From: Solimicrobium sp040544425
GTDB taxonomy: Bacteria; Pseudomonadota; Gammaproteobacteria; Burkholderiales; Burkholderiaceae_D
NCBI GenBank assembly: GCA_040544425.1
Contig: JBEONO010000009.1
Location: forward strand, 62,001-126,000
Direction of reading: 5' to 3'
Length of the DNA: 64,000 bases
The translations under genes were made by a program, and so were the position numbers. The notes below the pieces were generated by a model, which saw only the letters and a program-made list of their open reading frames with translations, had not been told where the DNA came from and ran no database searches. Shown here one piece after another: positions 1 through 8,711 of the stretch (within the stretch, counting starts at the first letter, position 1; each line of letters opens with the position of its first letter).

Positions 1-4
1 GGGC

Positions 5-904
5 TCATGGCGTGTCGTGGGCCAGAGCCTCAACTTCAATCTCGTCAAACATGCTGTAGTCATAGTGGCTGATCGAATTGCTGTCGAAGCTGCTGATGTC
101 GACATAGCGATGATTGAAGCGGAACGTATCCCAGGGATAGTTATGGCGGGCCCGGATGGTTTGACTGGTGGTTTCGTCGACACCTTCGATGCTCAGGATC
201 AGGCGCGCGTTGCAGGCTTCAAAGTCCCTGGCGTTTTTGTGATGAAACGGACTGTCCTCATCAATTGTGTGGAACAGATTCCAGCCCATTGCAAACATCG
301 GATGCTGGTCACGCTTGAGTGGCAGATCGATGATCTTCATGAACCTGACGCCTTCGTCAGTCGTTTCCAGTCGCAGCAGACGCAGTTTGGCCGAGGCTTC
401 CGCGATGACATTCAGGCGCGTGTTGGCAATCCGGATCGACAGCACATATTCACCGTTGTGATGCGAGGTGATCGGATGTTTGGTAAACAGAATTTTTGCC
501 TTGGGTCGGGAAAAGCGCGCGAACATCACCCCGGTCATCATTGCAATGCCGACCATGCCGATAAAAATTTCGGCAGTTGCAACGATGTGTCCATACACGG
601 ATTGCGGATGCATGTCGCCATAGCCAACGGTAGCGAGGGTCTCGACACTGAAGAAAAAAGCGCCCCAGAATCCGCTCGGATAAAGATTGGCAACCGCGTT
701 GTCACCAATGCTGTACAAGGTTGCAAACACAAAATTCAAAGACAGAAACGTCGATGCGAACACCGCAAAAAACACCGGCCAGGTGGACGTCATCGCGTAG
801 TGGTAAATGTCGTGCCAGAATTGCGAATTGACGCCGTGTGCAATAAATTGACGGCCTTCAAAGACGAAGTTCTGCGAGGATTTGTGCGCCGTGCGTTTGC
901 TCAT
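5..904 (-). CDS. KirBac-type inward-rectifier potassium channel
   Basis: This is a complete 299-residue protein that should sit in the inner membrane and conduct K+. A first membrane helix lies near residues 43-66, the selectivity filter TVGYGD is at residues 92-97, and a second helix spans about 105-130. The last 165 residues form the beta-rich cytoplasmic assembly domain typical of KirBac and eukaryotic Kir channels. Length, two-helix topology and filter all fit the family. The ATG at 904 is followed by an uninterrupted frame to TGA at 5-7. No partner gene is adjacent and the next gene diverges. The family assignment is firm; physiological role and gating ligand cannot be read from the sequence. 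Confidence 0.93.
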   Translation of the reverse strand: MSKRTAHKSSQNFVFEGRQFIAHGVNSQFWHDIYHYAMTSTWPVFFAVFASTFLSLNFVFATLYSIGDNAVANLYPSGFWGAFFFSVETLATVGYGDMHPQSVYGHIVATAEIFIGMVGIAMMTGVMFARFSRPKAKILFTKHPITSHHNGEYVLSIRIANTRLNVIAEASAKLRLLRLETTDEGVRFMKIIDLPLKRDQHPMFAMGWNLFHTIDEDSPFHHKNARDFEACNARLILSIEGVDETTSQTIRARHNYPWDTFRFNHRYVDISSFDSNSISHYDYSMFDEIEVEALAHDTP

Positions 905-1058
905 AAGTGATCAGTGGAATCTGGATATTCAGGCGAGCAATATTATCATTGCAGGGCAGACTTCCAATAAAAAAATATTGATATCAATTTGCTACGCGGC
1001 TGGCGCAGAAGGATTTGTTCGGGATAGAATGCGCGCCTGTCTTCACTGAAATCGTGCC

Positions 1059-1646
1059 ATGCATTTCGATCCGATCCTGCTGGATATTGCAGAACAAATT
1101 GATACCGAACGTCTGGTGCTGCGCGCCGTGATGCCGGGCGATGGCACGCTGCATTTTCCCGCCGTGCAGGAATCGTTGCAGGATTTGCGACGCTATCTGG
1201 CCCATCTGACCTGGGTCAAAGAGGAACCGTCGCTGGCCAGTTCAGAAAGGCATTGCCGGGAACGGCGCGCCAATTTCATCAAACGCGAAAGCCTCAGCTA
1301 TTTTATTTTTTCAAAAGCCGATCATGGTTTCATCGGCAGTATCAGCCTGCTGCGGATTGACTGGACCGTGCCGCGATTTGAGATTGGCTACTGGTGCCGG
1401 ACAGGTGCGCAGGGCAAAGGATATATCGTCGAAGCCGTTCACGCCCTGACCGGATTCGCTTTCGATAAACTTGCTGCCCGGCGCGTTGAGATCCGCGCCG
1501 ACGATGCCAATGTCAATAGCTGGAAAGTCGCCGAAGCAGCCGGCTTCGTGCTGGAAGGTGTATTGCGTAATTGGGACCGCGGCGGGCTCGATGGCGGGCT
1601 TGCCGACATGCGCGTCTACGCAAAAATTGCCGCAGAAATCAGCTGA
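1059..1646 (+). CDS. GNAT acetyltransferase, RimJ/RimL-like
   Basis: A 195-residue GNAT-fold N-acetyltransferase. The opening (TERLVLRAV near residue 16) is the usual first strand of RimJ/RimL-type enzymes. The acetyl-CoA pyrophosphate loop is visible as RTGAQGKGY at about residues 114-122. The following helix and the AxNxxSxxxxEKxGF-like region (residues ~150-165, DANVNSWKVAEAAGF) are also typical. Members acetylate N-terminal amino groups of ribosomal proteins or small molecules; the substrate here is unknown. The gene stands alone, about 80 bp ahead of rimO, and has its own ATG. Confidence 0.85.
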   Translation: MHFDPILLDIAEQIDTERLVLRAVMPGDGTLHFPAVQESLQDLRRYLAHLTWVKEEPSLASSERHCRERRANFIKRESLSYFIFSKADHGFIGSISLLRIDWTVPRFEIGYWCRTGAQGKGYIVEAVHALTGFAFDKLAARRVEIRADDANVNSWKVAEAAGFVLEGVLRNWDRGGLDGGLADMRVYAKIAAEIS

Positions 1647-1726
1647 GTTGATTTTTTACTATTTGAGAGTTGCGCAGCACTGATAGGGTACAATGGCGGC
1701 TTCGTTTCAATCTTAAAATTTCCCCC

Positions 1727-3088
1727 ATGTCTGATAGTTCACATTCCCCCAAAGTCGGTTTCGTTTCCCTCGGTTGTCCGAAAGCCCTGGTCGATTCCGA
1801 ACAAATCCTGACCCAGCTGCGCGCCGAAGGTTATGAAACCGCCAAATCCTACGACGGTGCCGATCTGGTGATCGTCAATACCTGCGGCTTTATTGATGCG
1901 GCAGTGCAGGAATCATTGGACGCCATCGGTGAAGCGCTGCACGAAAATGGCAAAGTCATTGTGACCGGTTGTCTGGGCGCGAAAAAAGACGCCCAGGGTA
2001 ACGACATGATCAAAGCCATCCACCCCAAGGTGTTGGAAGTAACCGGCCCGCACGCGTTGATTGAAGTGATGACGGCGGTGCATAAATATTTACCGAAGCC
2101 GCATGATCCATTCATGGACCTGGTGCCAGCACAGGGAATCAGGCTCACGCCAAAACACTATGCCTATTTGAAGATTTCCGAAGGCTGCAATCACCGCTGC
2201 AGTTTTTGCATTATCCCGTCGATGCGCGGCGATTTGGTGTCACGTCCGATTGCCGATTTGATGCTGGAAGCAGAAAATCTGTTTAAAGCCGGGGTCCGGG
2301 AATTGCTGGTGATTTCTCAGGACACCAGCGCCTACGGTGTCGATGTCAAATTCCGCATGGGATTCTGGAACGGCAAACCGGTCAAGACCCACATGACGCA
2401 ACTGGTTGAAGCCCTGGGTGAGTTGGCCAAAGGCTATGGCGCGTGGGTGCGCCTGCATTATGTGTACCCATATCCGCATGTCGACCAGATCATCCCGCAT
2501 ATGCAGGACGGCATTATTTTGCCGTATCTGGATGTGCCGCTGCAGCATGCTCACCCTGATGTTTTGAAGCGCATGAAGCGTCCGGCCAGTGGCGAAAAAA
2601 ACCTGGATCGCATTGAAGCGTGGCGCAAGATGTGTCCCGATCTGACGATCCGCTCCACCCTGATCGCGGGCTTTCCCGGTGAGACCGAAGCTGAATTTTC
2701 CTATCTGCTGGATTTCCTGAAGGAAGCCGAGATCGATCGCCTGGGCTGTTTTGCCTATTCGCCGGTAGATGGTGCAACGGCCAATGCCCTGGACAATCCG
2801 GTGCCGGAAGAAATTCGCGAGGAGCGCCGCGGCCGCGTGATGGAATTGCAGGAACAGATTTCCAAAAAACGTCTGCAGGCCAAGGTCGGCAAAACCATGC
2901 GCGTGATTCTGGATGAAGTCAATCGTCAGGGCGGGGTAGGGCGCAGCAGCGCCGACGCGCCGGAAATCGATGGCGTCGTGTATGTCAAACCCCATTTTGA
3001 GCCACACAAAAAATTGATCGTCGGTGAATTTGTTGATGTCACCATCACCACCTCCGATGCGCATGATCTTTGGGCTGAACCTATCTAA
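1727..3088 (+). CDS. rimO: Ribosomal protein S12 methylthiotransferase RimO
   Basis: A radical SAM enzyme that methylthiolates the conserved aspartate of ribosomal protein S12. From the ATG at 1727 it is 453 residues. The N-terminal methylthiotransferase domain carries Cys17, Cys53 and Cys82 for one [4Fe-4S] cluster. The radical SAM motif CNHRCSFC lies at residues 154-161, and a TRAM domain occupies the C-terminus (GKTMRVILDE onward). The frame is open further upstream, but the MSDSSHSPK start matches the family because KVGFVSLGCPKALVDSE follows directly. It ends 12 bp before the next gene. Confidence 0.95.
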   Translation: MSDSSHSPKVGFVSLGCPKALVDSEQILTQLRAEGYETAKSYDGADLVIVNTCGFIDAAVQESLDAIGEALHENGKVIVTGCLGAKKDAQGNDMIKAIHPKVLEVTGPHALIEVMTAVHKYLPKPHDPFMDLVPAQGIRLTPKHYAYLKISEGCNHRCSFCIIPSMRGDLVSRPIADLMLEAENLFKAGVRELLVISQDTSAYGVDVKFRMGFWNGKPVKTHMTQLVEALGELAKGYGAWVRLHYVYPYPHVDQIIPHMQDGIILPYLDVPLQHAHPDVLKRMKRPASGEKNLDRIEAWRKMCPDLTIRSTLIAGFPGETEAEFSYLLDFLKEAEIDRLGCFAYSPVDGATANALDNPVPEEIREERRGRVMELQEQISKKRLQAKVGKTMRVILDEVNRQGGVGRSSADAPEIDGVVYVKPHFEPHKKLIVGEFVDVTITTSDAHDLWAEPI

Positions 3089-3100
3089 TCTGATCGACCT

Positions 3101-4264
3101 ATGAAACCACATCCTGCAACCAAAATCATTCATCCTGAATACACGGCACCGGAAGGTTTCTCGGCGATACCGACCGCCATTCATCACGCCTCGACGGTGT
3201 TGTTTGAAAATGTGGCGGCCATGCGCGGCAGCAACTGGGCAGATAAATCAAGTTATACCTATGGACTGCAAGGCACACCCACCTCACGCACGCTGGAAGC
3301 CCAGCTGGCGGCCATTGAAGGTGGTCAGCACTGTATGCTGGCACCGAGCGGGCTGGCTGCCATTGCACTGGTTAATCTGGCTTATCTGAAGCAGGGCGAT
3401 GATGTTTTGCTGACCAATAATGTCTATGGACCGAACCGTGAAATGGCCAGGTGGTTGGCCCGTGATTACGGCATCACCGCGCGCTTTTATGATCCGATGA
3501 TCGGTGCCGGCATCAGCGCCCTGATTCAGGATAATACCCGCCTGATCTGGGTAGAGGCGCCCGGATCAGTGAGCATGGAAGTGTCGGATATTCCCGCCAT
3601 CTGCAAGGCGGCGCATGAACGCAATGTCGTGGTGGCCATCGACAACACCTGGTCGGCCGGTATCGCATTCAAACCGTTTTTGCACGGCGTGGATATCAGC
3701 ATGCAGGCGCTCACCAAATATCAAAGTGGTGGCTCGGACGTGTTAATGGGCGCGGTGATCACGAACGATCAGGCCATTCACGATCGCATCGAATTTGTGC
3801 GCATGACGCTGGGCATGGGTGTCGGCATGGATGACGTGTACCTGATTTTACGCAGCCTGGCCAGTATGCCGCTGCGCTTTGCCGCGCATGATCAACACGC
3901 CAGAAAAATTGCCAGCTGGATGAAGAGTCGTCCGGAAATCAGCAGGGTGTATCACCCGGCACTGGAAGACTGTCCCGGTCACGAATTCTGGCAGCGCGAC
4001 TTCACCGGCGCGGGCGGACTTTTTTCAGTGATCTTCGATGGCAGCTTCACGGAACCGCAAACCGATCGCTTTGTCGACAGCCTGACCCTGTTCAAGATCG
4101 GCTACAGCTGGGGCGGATCGCATAGTCTGTGTGTGCCCTATCGCATGCAGACAATGCGCAGCAACTGGGCCTTGCCGGGCCAACTGGTGCGTTTCAATAT
4201 CGGTTTGGAAGATGTTGCCGATTTGATTGCCGATATTGAACAGGCACTGGCGCAGATGCGCTAA
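3101..4264 (+). CDS. metC: Cystathionine beta-lyase
   Basis: A 387-residue Cys/Met-metabolism PLP enzyme (fold type I). Lys206 in the motif ALTKYQSGGSD is the expected Schiff-base lysine, preceded by the cofactor-binding Asp of VAIDNTWSAG. YGLQGTPT near residues 54-61 and PSGLAA near 82-87 are other family signatures. The local sequence favours the MetC-type beta-lyase, which cleaves cystathionine to homocysteine, pyruvate and ammonia, over gamma-synthases. A gamma-lyase activity cannot be excluded. The gene starts 12 bp after rimO and slyX follows 22 bp downstream, so the three are probably cotranscribed. Confidence 0.88.
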   Translation: MKPHPATKIIHPEYTAPEGFSAIPTAIHHASTVLFENVAAMRGSNWADKSSYTYGLQGTPTSRTLEAQLAAIEGGQHCMLAPSGLAAIALVNLAYLKQGDDVLLTNNVYGPNREMARWLARDYGITARFYDPMIGAGISALIQDNTRLIWVEAPGSVSMEVSDIPAICKAAHERNVVVAIDNTWSAGIAFKPFLHGVDISMQALTKYQSGGSDVLMGAVITNDQAIHDRIEFVRMTLGMGVGMDDVYLILRSLASMPLRFAAHDQHARKIASWMKSRPEISRVYHPALEDCPGHEFWQRDFTGAGGLFSVIFDGSFTEPQTDRFVDSLTLFKIGYSWGGSHSLCVPYRMQTMRSNWALPGQLVRFNIGLEDVADLIADIEQALAQMR

Positions 4265-4286
4265 TTTAAAAAATGGTGAAGCAATA

Positions 4287-4493
4287 ATGAATGAACCAAG
4301 ACTGGAAGATATAGAAATCAAGCTGACCCGTCAGGAAGATTTACTGGAAACCTTGAATATGCAAGTCTATCAACAGCAAAAGAAAATCGACGAACTGGAA
4401 ATGCTGTGCGCCGCCTTGGTCAAGCGTTTCAAGGAAGCGACCGGCAATCAAAATCAAACCGGACTTCCACACGAAAAACCACCGCACTATTGA
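4287..4493 (+). CDS. slyX: SlyX family protein
   Basis: A 68-residue, almost entirely helical protein that matches SlyX: an acidic MNEPRLEDIEIKL start, heptad-like coiled coil (LTRQEDLLETLNMQVYQQQ), and the characteristic PPHY C-terminus. SlyX proteins are widespread in proteobacteria; their biochemical role is poorly understood. The ATG at 4287 is chosen because it gives the normal length and is preceded by a GGTGAA ribosome-binding sequence. The longer upstream frame overlaps metC. Confidence 0.85.
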   Translation: MNEPRLEDIEIKLTRQEDLLETLNMQVYQQQKKIDELEMLCAALVKRFKEATGNQNQTGLPHEKPPHY

Positions 4494-4506
4494 TAAGGGA
4501 TGCCGC

Positions 4507-5241
4507 ATGATGTATGACGCAACAGCAATCAATCTGTCACACTTTCCAATCACCCAAAAATGGCCAGCCCGGCACCCTGAGCGGCTTCAGCTGTATTCCC
4601 TGCCAACGCCGAACGGTGTCAAGGTCTCGATCATGCTGGAAGAAACCGGATTGGCATATGAGCCGCATCTGGTCGACTTCGCCACCCATGATCAACTGTC
4701 GCCGGAATTTTTATCGCTCAATCCCAATAACAAAATTCCCGCAATTCTTGACCCGAACGGTCCGAATGGACAACCGCTGGCGTTGTCCGAGTCTGGCGCG
4801 ATCCTGATCTATCTGGCTGCCAAGACCGGGCAGTTCATGCCGGAAGATCTCGGCGAGCGTTACCAGACCTTGCAATGGTTGATGTTTCAGATGAGTGGCA
4901 TCGGCCCGATGATCGGGCAGGTCGGTTTCTTCCATAAATTTGCCGGCAAGGATTTTGAAGACAAACGGCCGCGTGATCGCTATGTGGAAGAAACCAGACG
5001 ATTGCTGCATGTCCTGGAAAAAAGACTGATTGGACGGACCTGGATCATGGGTGACACCTACACCGTCGCCGATATCGCAACCTTCCCGTGGATACGCAAT
5101 CTGATCGGTTTTTATGCTGCTGGCGATCTGGTTGGATTTGAAAACTATCCGCAAGTACAGCGGGCATTGGACCAGTTTGTGGCAAGACCTGCGGTGCAAC
5201 GTGGAGTAATGATTCCCGCCAGACCGGACTCAATGACCTGA
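4507..5241 (+). CDS. Glutathione S-transferase, YfcG/Nu-class-like
   Basis: A 244-residue cytosolic glutathione transferase. The N-terminal thioredoxin-like domain begins near residue 27 (LQLYSLPTPNGVKVSIMLEE). It contains the TPNG turn that replaces the catalytic Tyr/Ser in Nu-class enzymes such as YfcG and YghU, the cis-Pro segment NPNNKIPAI, and the glutathione gamma-glutamyl contact ALSESGAIL. The C-terminal helical domain includes the conserved ADIATFPW N-capping region. Nu-class members act mainly as disulfide-bond reductases. The gene lies 13 bp after slyX and is followed by a terminator. Confidence 0.9.
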   Translation: MMYDATAINLSHFPITQKWPARHPERLQLYSLPTPNGVKVSIMLEETGLAYEPHLVDFATHDQLSPEFLSLNPNNKIPAILDPNGPNGQPLALSESGAILIYLAAKTGQFMPEDLGERYQTLQWLMFQMSGIGPMIGQVGFFHKFAGKDFEDKRPRDRYVEETRRLLHVLEKRLIGRTWIMGDTYTVADIATFPWIRNLIGFYAAGDLVGFENYPQVQRALDQFVARPAVQRGVMIPARPDSMT

Positions 5242-5291
5242 TCGGGGTTATCGCGTATTGTCGCGCTACGTAATGTCCTGTTAAATCCCCC

Positions 5292-5323
5292 GGCTCGCCA
5301 GAATTTCTTGCGGGCCTTTTTTT
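5292..5323 (+). terminator. Rho-independent terminator after the glutathione transferase gene
   Basis: The arms GGCTCGC (5292-5298) and GCGGGCC (5310-5316) pair over seven positions, including one G-U, and are followed by seven consecutive T. It closes the rimO-metC-slyX-gst transcription unit. Confidence 0.8.
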
Positions 5324-5348
5324 AATTTAACACTTTGCTAGGGATTCT

Positions 5349-5768
5349 ATGTACTTGACTTCAATGAAAACGCTCATCGCCACATTGGGTTTTCTGCTTT
5401 GCGCCAGCGCAGCAGTTGCCAGCGATTCCGTGGTTCAGTCGGAAATTTTGCTGCGCAGCAGCAGCTCGTGGGACGGCACGCCGTATCAGGCCTATCCAGG
5501 AGCGGCACCGGAAATTACCGTGGTAAAAATTACGATTCCACCTCATACTGAATTACCGTGGCACACCCATCCAATGCCAAACGCCGGTTACGTGGAATCC
5601 GGCGAACTCAGGGTCGAAAAAAAGGATGGTGGACAAAGCAAAGTGCTGACCACCGGCCAGGTTCTGCCTGAGATGGTTGACAGTGCGCATCGCGGGGTAA
5701 CTGGTGATCAGGGCGTCGTACTGATCGTATTTTATGCTGGCACCAAAGGCATGCCGCTTTCCCAATAA
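5349..5768 (+). CDS. Secreted cupin-domain protein
   Basis: A 139-residue protein with an N-terminal Sec signal peptide (hydrophobic LIATLGFLLCASAAVA, probable cleavage after AVAS) and one cupin fold. The cupin motif HTELPWHTHPMPNAGYVESGEL supplies two of the usual metal-binding histidines and the glutamate-like position. It probably acts in the periplasm. Either ATG at 5349 or the one at 5364 (MKTLIATL) could be used; the second leaves a more typical signal peptide. Function is unknown beyond the fold. It lies 21 bp before an MFS permease gene and may be cotranscribed with it. Confidence 0.75.
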   Translation: MYLTSMKTLIATLGFLLCASAAVASDSVVQSEILLRSSSSWDGTPYQAYPGAAPEITVVKITIPPHTELPWHTHPMPNAGYVESGELRVEKKDGGQSKVLTTGQVLPEMVDSAHRGVTGDQGVVLIVFYAGTKGMPLSQ

Positions 5769-5789
5769 CGATCCACAGAAAAATCTGCC

Positions 5790-7079
5790 ATGACAACCCC
5801 GAATCCCGCTATCAGCACCAGACAACGAATCTTCGCTATCGTCGGTGCGTCTTCCGGCAACCTGGTCGAGTGGTTTGATTTTTATGTCTACTCGTTTTGT
5901 GCAATTTATTTTGCACCGGCTTTTTTCCCGAGCAGTAATCCGACCACGCAATTATTAAATACCGCTGGGGTATTTGCCGCCGGATTTTTGATGCGACCGA
6001 TCGGTGGCTGGTTATTTGGACGCATTGCCGATAAATACGGTCGGCGTGTTTCGATGATGATTTCGGTATTAATGATGTGCTCCGGATCGCTGATGATTGC
6101 CTGCCTGCCCACTTACGCTGCCATCGGTGCAGCCGCGCCGGTGCTGTTGTTGTTGGCGCGTCTGATCCAGGGTCTGTCGGTCGGTGGAGAATACGGGACC
6201 AGCGCAACCTATATGAGTGAAGTGGCATTGCCGGGACACCGGGGTTTTTTTGCGTCGTTCCAGTATGTCACTCTGATTGGCGGTCAGCTGTTGGCCGTGC
6301 TGGTGGTGGTAATTCTCCAGCAGACTCTGAGCACGGAACAGCTGCACGCCTGGGGATGGCGCATTCCATTTGTATTGGGTGCGATTACCGCAGTCATTGC
6401 ACTTTATCTGCGCAAATCGTTGCGTGAAACTGCCAGCGAGGAAAGTCTGAACAATAAGGACGCCGGGACGATGGCAGGTTTGATGAAACACAAACGTGCT
6501 TTCCTGACGGTAGTCGGATTTACTGCCGGAGGGTCGTTGATTTTTTACACGTTTACCACCTACATGCAAAAGTATCTGGTCAATACGGCGCATATGGATG
6601 CCAAGACCGCCAGCGCGGTGATGACCTGCGCACTGCTGTGTTACATGTTCATGCAACCGCTGTTTGGCGCGCTGTCCGACAAAATCGGGCGTCGCGCCAA
6701 TATGTTGTGGTTCGGCAGTCTGGCAACAGTCTGCACCTTGCCCATCCTGCATACCCTGAAAGACATCAGCAATCCGTACGCGGCTTTCGCCTTGATCATC
6801 ATTGCACTGGCGATCGTCAGCTTTTATACCTCGATAGGTGGTTTGATCAAGGCCGAAATGTTTCCCACCGAAGTCAGGGCCCTGGGCGTTGGCCTGTCTT
6901 ATGCAGTTGGTAATGCCGTGTTCGGCGGATCTGCCGAATTTGTCGCCCTGAAGCTCAAAGAACTGGGTTATGAATCCAGTTTCTCCTGGTATGTCACCGT
7001 CATGTGCGCCATTGCCTTGTTGGTAGCCTGGCGCATGCAGGACACCAGCAAGGTTGGCTATCTGGTCAAAGCTCCGTAG
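5790..7079 (+). CDS. MFS metabolite:H+ symporter, alpha-ketoglutarate permease-like
   Basis: A 429-residue twelve-helix inner membrane transporter of the metabolite:H+ symporter branch of the MFS. Seen in the sequence: the family opening GNLVEWFDFYVYSF near residue 23, the MFS motif A GRIADKYGRR between helices 2 and 3, the RLIQGLSVGGEYG segment of helix 4, and the second-half repeat GALSDKIGRR. The closest known types are KgtP and related dicarboxylate or proline/betaine carriers. The substrate is inferred, not shown. It is convergent with the efflux operon to its right. Confidence 0.87.
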   Translation: MTTPNPAISTRQRIFAIVGASSGNLVEWFDFYVYSFCAIYFAPAFFPSSNPTTQLLNTAGVFAAGFLMRPIGGWLFGRIADKYGRRVSMMISVLMMCSGSLMIACLPTYAAIGAAAPVLLLLARLIQGLSVGGEYGTSATYMSEVALPGHRGFFASFQYVTLIGGQLLAVLVVVILQQTLSTEQLHAWGWRIPFVLGAITAVIALYLRKSLRETASEESLNNKDAGTMAGLMKHKRAFLTVVGFTAGGSLIFYTFTTYMQKYLVNTAHMDAKTASAVMTCALLCYMFMQPLFGALSDKIGRRANMLWFGSLATVCTLPILHTLKDISNPYAAFALIIIALAIVSFYTSIGGLIKAEMFPTEVRALGVGLSYAVGNAVFGGSAEFVALKLKELGYESSFSWYVTVMCAIALLVAWRMQDTSKVGYLVKAP

Positions 7080-7125
7080 CTACATTTTTGCAATTTCCAA
7101 CCTTGACGGTCCCGCTTCTTATTTT

Positions 7126-8709
7126 CTAATGCGCAGCACCCGCATCCACACTGCTACCGGCGGCTGATTTGACCGGACGCGCCAGCCAGACGACGCCTAG
7201 CAGGACAATGAAAATCATCGATGAAGCGAAGAAAATATCATCCGCCGACATCATGTAAGCCTGTTGGTCGATAGTTCGGTTAATCACGGCCAGGGCCTGA
7301 TCCGAATTTAATCCGGCAGTCTGTAGTGACCGCAAGGTGCTGGTGGTCGGCAAATTCGCCAGATTCAGTATCTCGGTTAAATGCGCATGATGCATGGCCG
7401 CGCGATTCTCCCAAATTGTGGTGGTGATCGAAGTGCCGAATGCGCCGGCAGTGATACGCGCAAAATTCGACAGCCCGGACGCGCTGGGGATTTTATGCGC
7501 AGGCAATCCTGACAAGGTCAGCGACACGAGTGGAATAAAGAAGAATGCCATCGCGACACCCTGCACAAAAGTCGGCAGCAAAATCGTCATCATGTCGGCA
7601 TCGGTATTGAATTTCGAGCGCATCCATAACACCAGAGCGAATACCAAAAACGAAATCGTCGTCAAGCGGCGCGGATCAACTTTGGAGATGCTTTTTCCAA
7701 CCATGGGCGACAGGATGATCGCCATGATACCGACCGGCGCCAGGATCATGCCCGCCTGGGTCGCGGTGTAACCCATATACTGTTGCAGCCATAACGGCAG
7801 CAGCACGACATTGCCAAAAAATACTCCATAACCGAGAGACAGCGCCATGGTGCCAGTCCAAAAATTGCGGCGTGCGAACAGACTCAGATCGACTACCGGG
7901 TGTTCATCGGTCAACTCCCAGGCAATAAAAAAAGCAAATCCAACCACGGCAACCACGGCCAGGCTGATGATCTGGGTAGACTCAAACCAGTCCAGCTCCT
8001 TGCCTTTATCCATCATGACCTGCATCGCGCCAACCCAGACCACCAGCAAAAACAGCCCGACCCGATCAATCGGCAGCTTGTGCACTACCGATTCACGCGT
8101 CTGATAAATGCTCCAGGTGACCCCTGCCGCAATCAGACCAACCGGGATATTGATATAGAAAATCCATGACCAATTGATGTGATCGGTAATATACCCGCCC
8201 AACAGCGGACCCATCACCGGCGCTACCAGCGTCGTCATCGCCCACAGCGCCAGCGCGGTCCCGGCTTTGGCCTTGGGATAACTGGACAGCAGCAGCGATT
8301 GCGACAGCGGAATAATCGGTCCTGATACGGCACCCTGAAGAATGCGAAATACAATCAAGGCACCGATATTTGGCGCAAAACCGCACAGCCAGGAAGCCAG
8401 GATGAACAGCAGGATCGCCGTGATAAACAAGCGCACCTGACCAAATCGCTGGGTTAACCAGCCGGTCAGTGGAATTGATATTGCATTGGCAACCGCAAAC
8501 GAAGTGATTACCCAGGTTCCCTGTGACGGACTCACGCCCAGATCGCCAGAGATCGCAGGAATCGACACGTTCGCGATCGATGAATCCAGCACGATCATGA
8601 AGGTCGCCAGCGCCAGGGCAAACGTACCCCAGGCCAGCGTCGCACCAGTGAGCGGCGGATACTCAATATGTGCCGGTTGCCCGGCACCCGGATTGTTGGA
8701 AGTGGCCAT
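7126..8709 (-). CDS. emrB: EmrB/QacA-type multidrug MFS exporter
   Basis: A 527-residue fourteen-helix DHA2-family proton antiporter. The family opening (ALATFMIVLDSSIANVSIPAISGDL) and motif C-like region in helix 5 are visible. It is the inner membrane pump of a tripartite system with the fusion protein and outer membrane factor encoded upstream. The gap to emrA is 2 bp, so the two are translated from one message. Such systems export hydrophobic weak acids and other toxic compounds; the actual substrates are unknown. Confidence 0.92.
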   Translation of the reverse strand: MATSNNPGAGQPAHIEYPPLTGATLAWGTFALALATFMIVLDSSIANVSIPAISGDLGVSPSQGTWVITSFAVANAISIPLTGWLTQRFGQVRLFITAILLFILASWLCGFAPNIGALIVFRILQGAVSGPIIPLSQSLLLSSYPKAKAGTALALWAMTTLVAPVMGPLLGGYITDHINWSWIFYINIPVGLIAAGVTWSIYQTRESVVHKLPIDRVGLFLLVVWVGAMQVMMDKGKELDWFESTQIISLAVVAVVGFAFFIAWELTDEHPVVDLSLFARRNFWTGTMALSLGYGVFFGNVVLLPLWLQQYMGYTATQAGMILAPVGIMAIILSPMVGKSISKVDPRRLTTISFLVFALVLWMRSKFNTDADMMTILLPTFVQGVAMAFFFIPLVSLTLSGLPAHKIPSASGLSNFARITAGAFGTSITTTIWENRAAMHHAHLTEILNLANLPTTSTLRSLQTAGLNSDQALAVINRTIDQQAYMMSADDIFFASSMIFIVLLGVVWLARPVKSAAGSSVDAGAAH

Positions 8710-8711
8710 GA

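Noticed and set aside
17..910. Long plus-strand open frame opposite the potassium channel gene
   Set aside because: It is the antisense of a well-supported channel with an intact TVGYGD filter, and its translation shows no family features.
2240..3187. 315-residue minus-strand open frame across rimO
   Set aside because: Shadow of the radical SAM gene; no ribosome-binding site or domain.
6069..6752. 227-residue minus-strand frame inside the MFS permease gene
   Set aside because: His/Gln-rich nonsense translation opposite a clear twelve-helix transporter.
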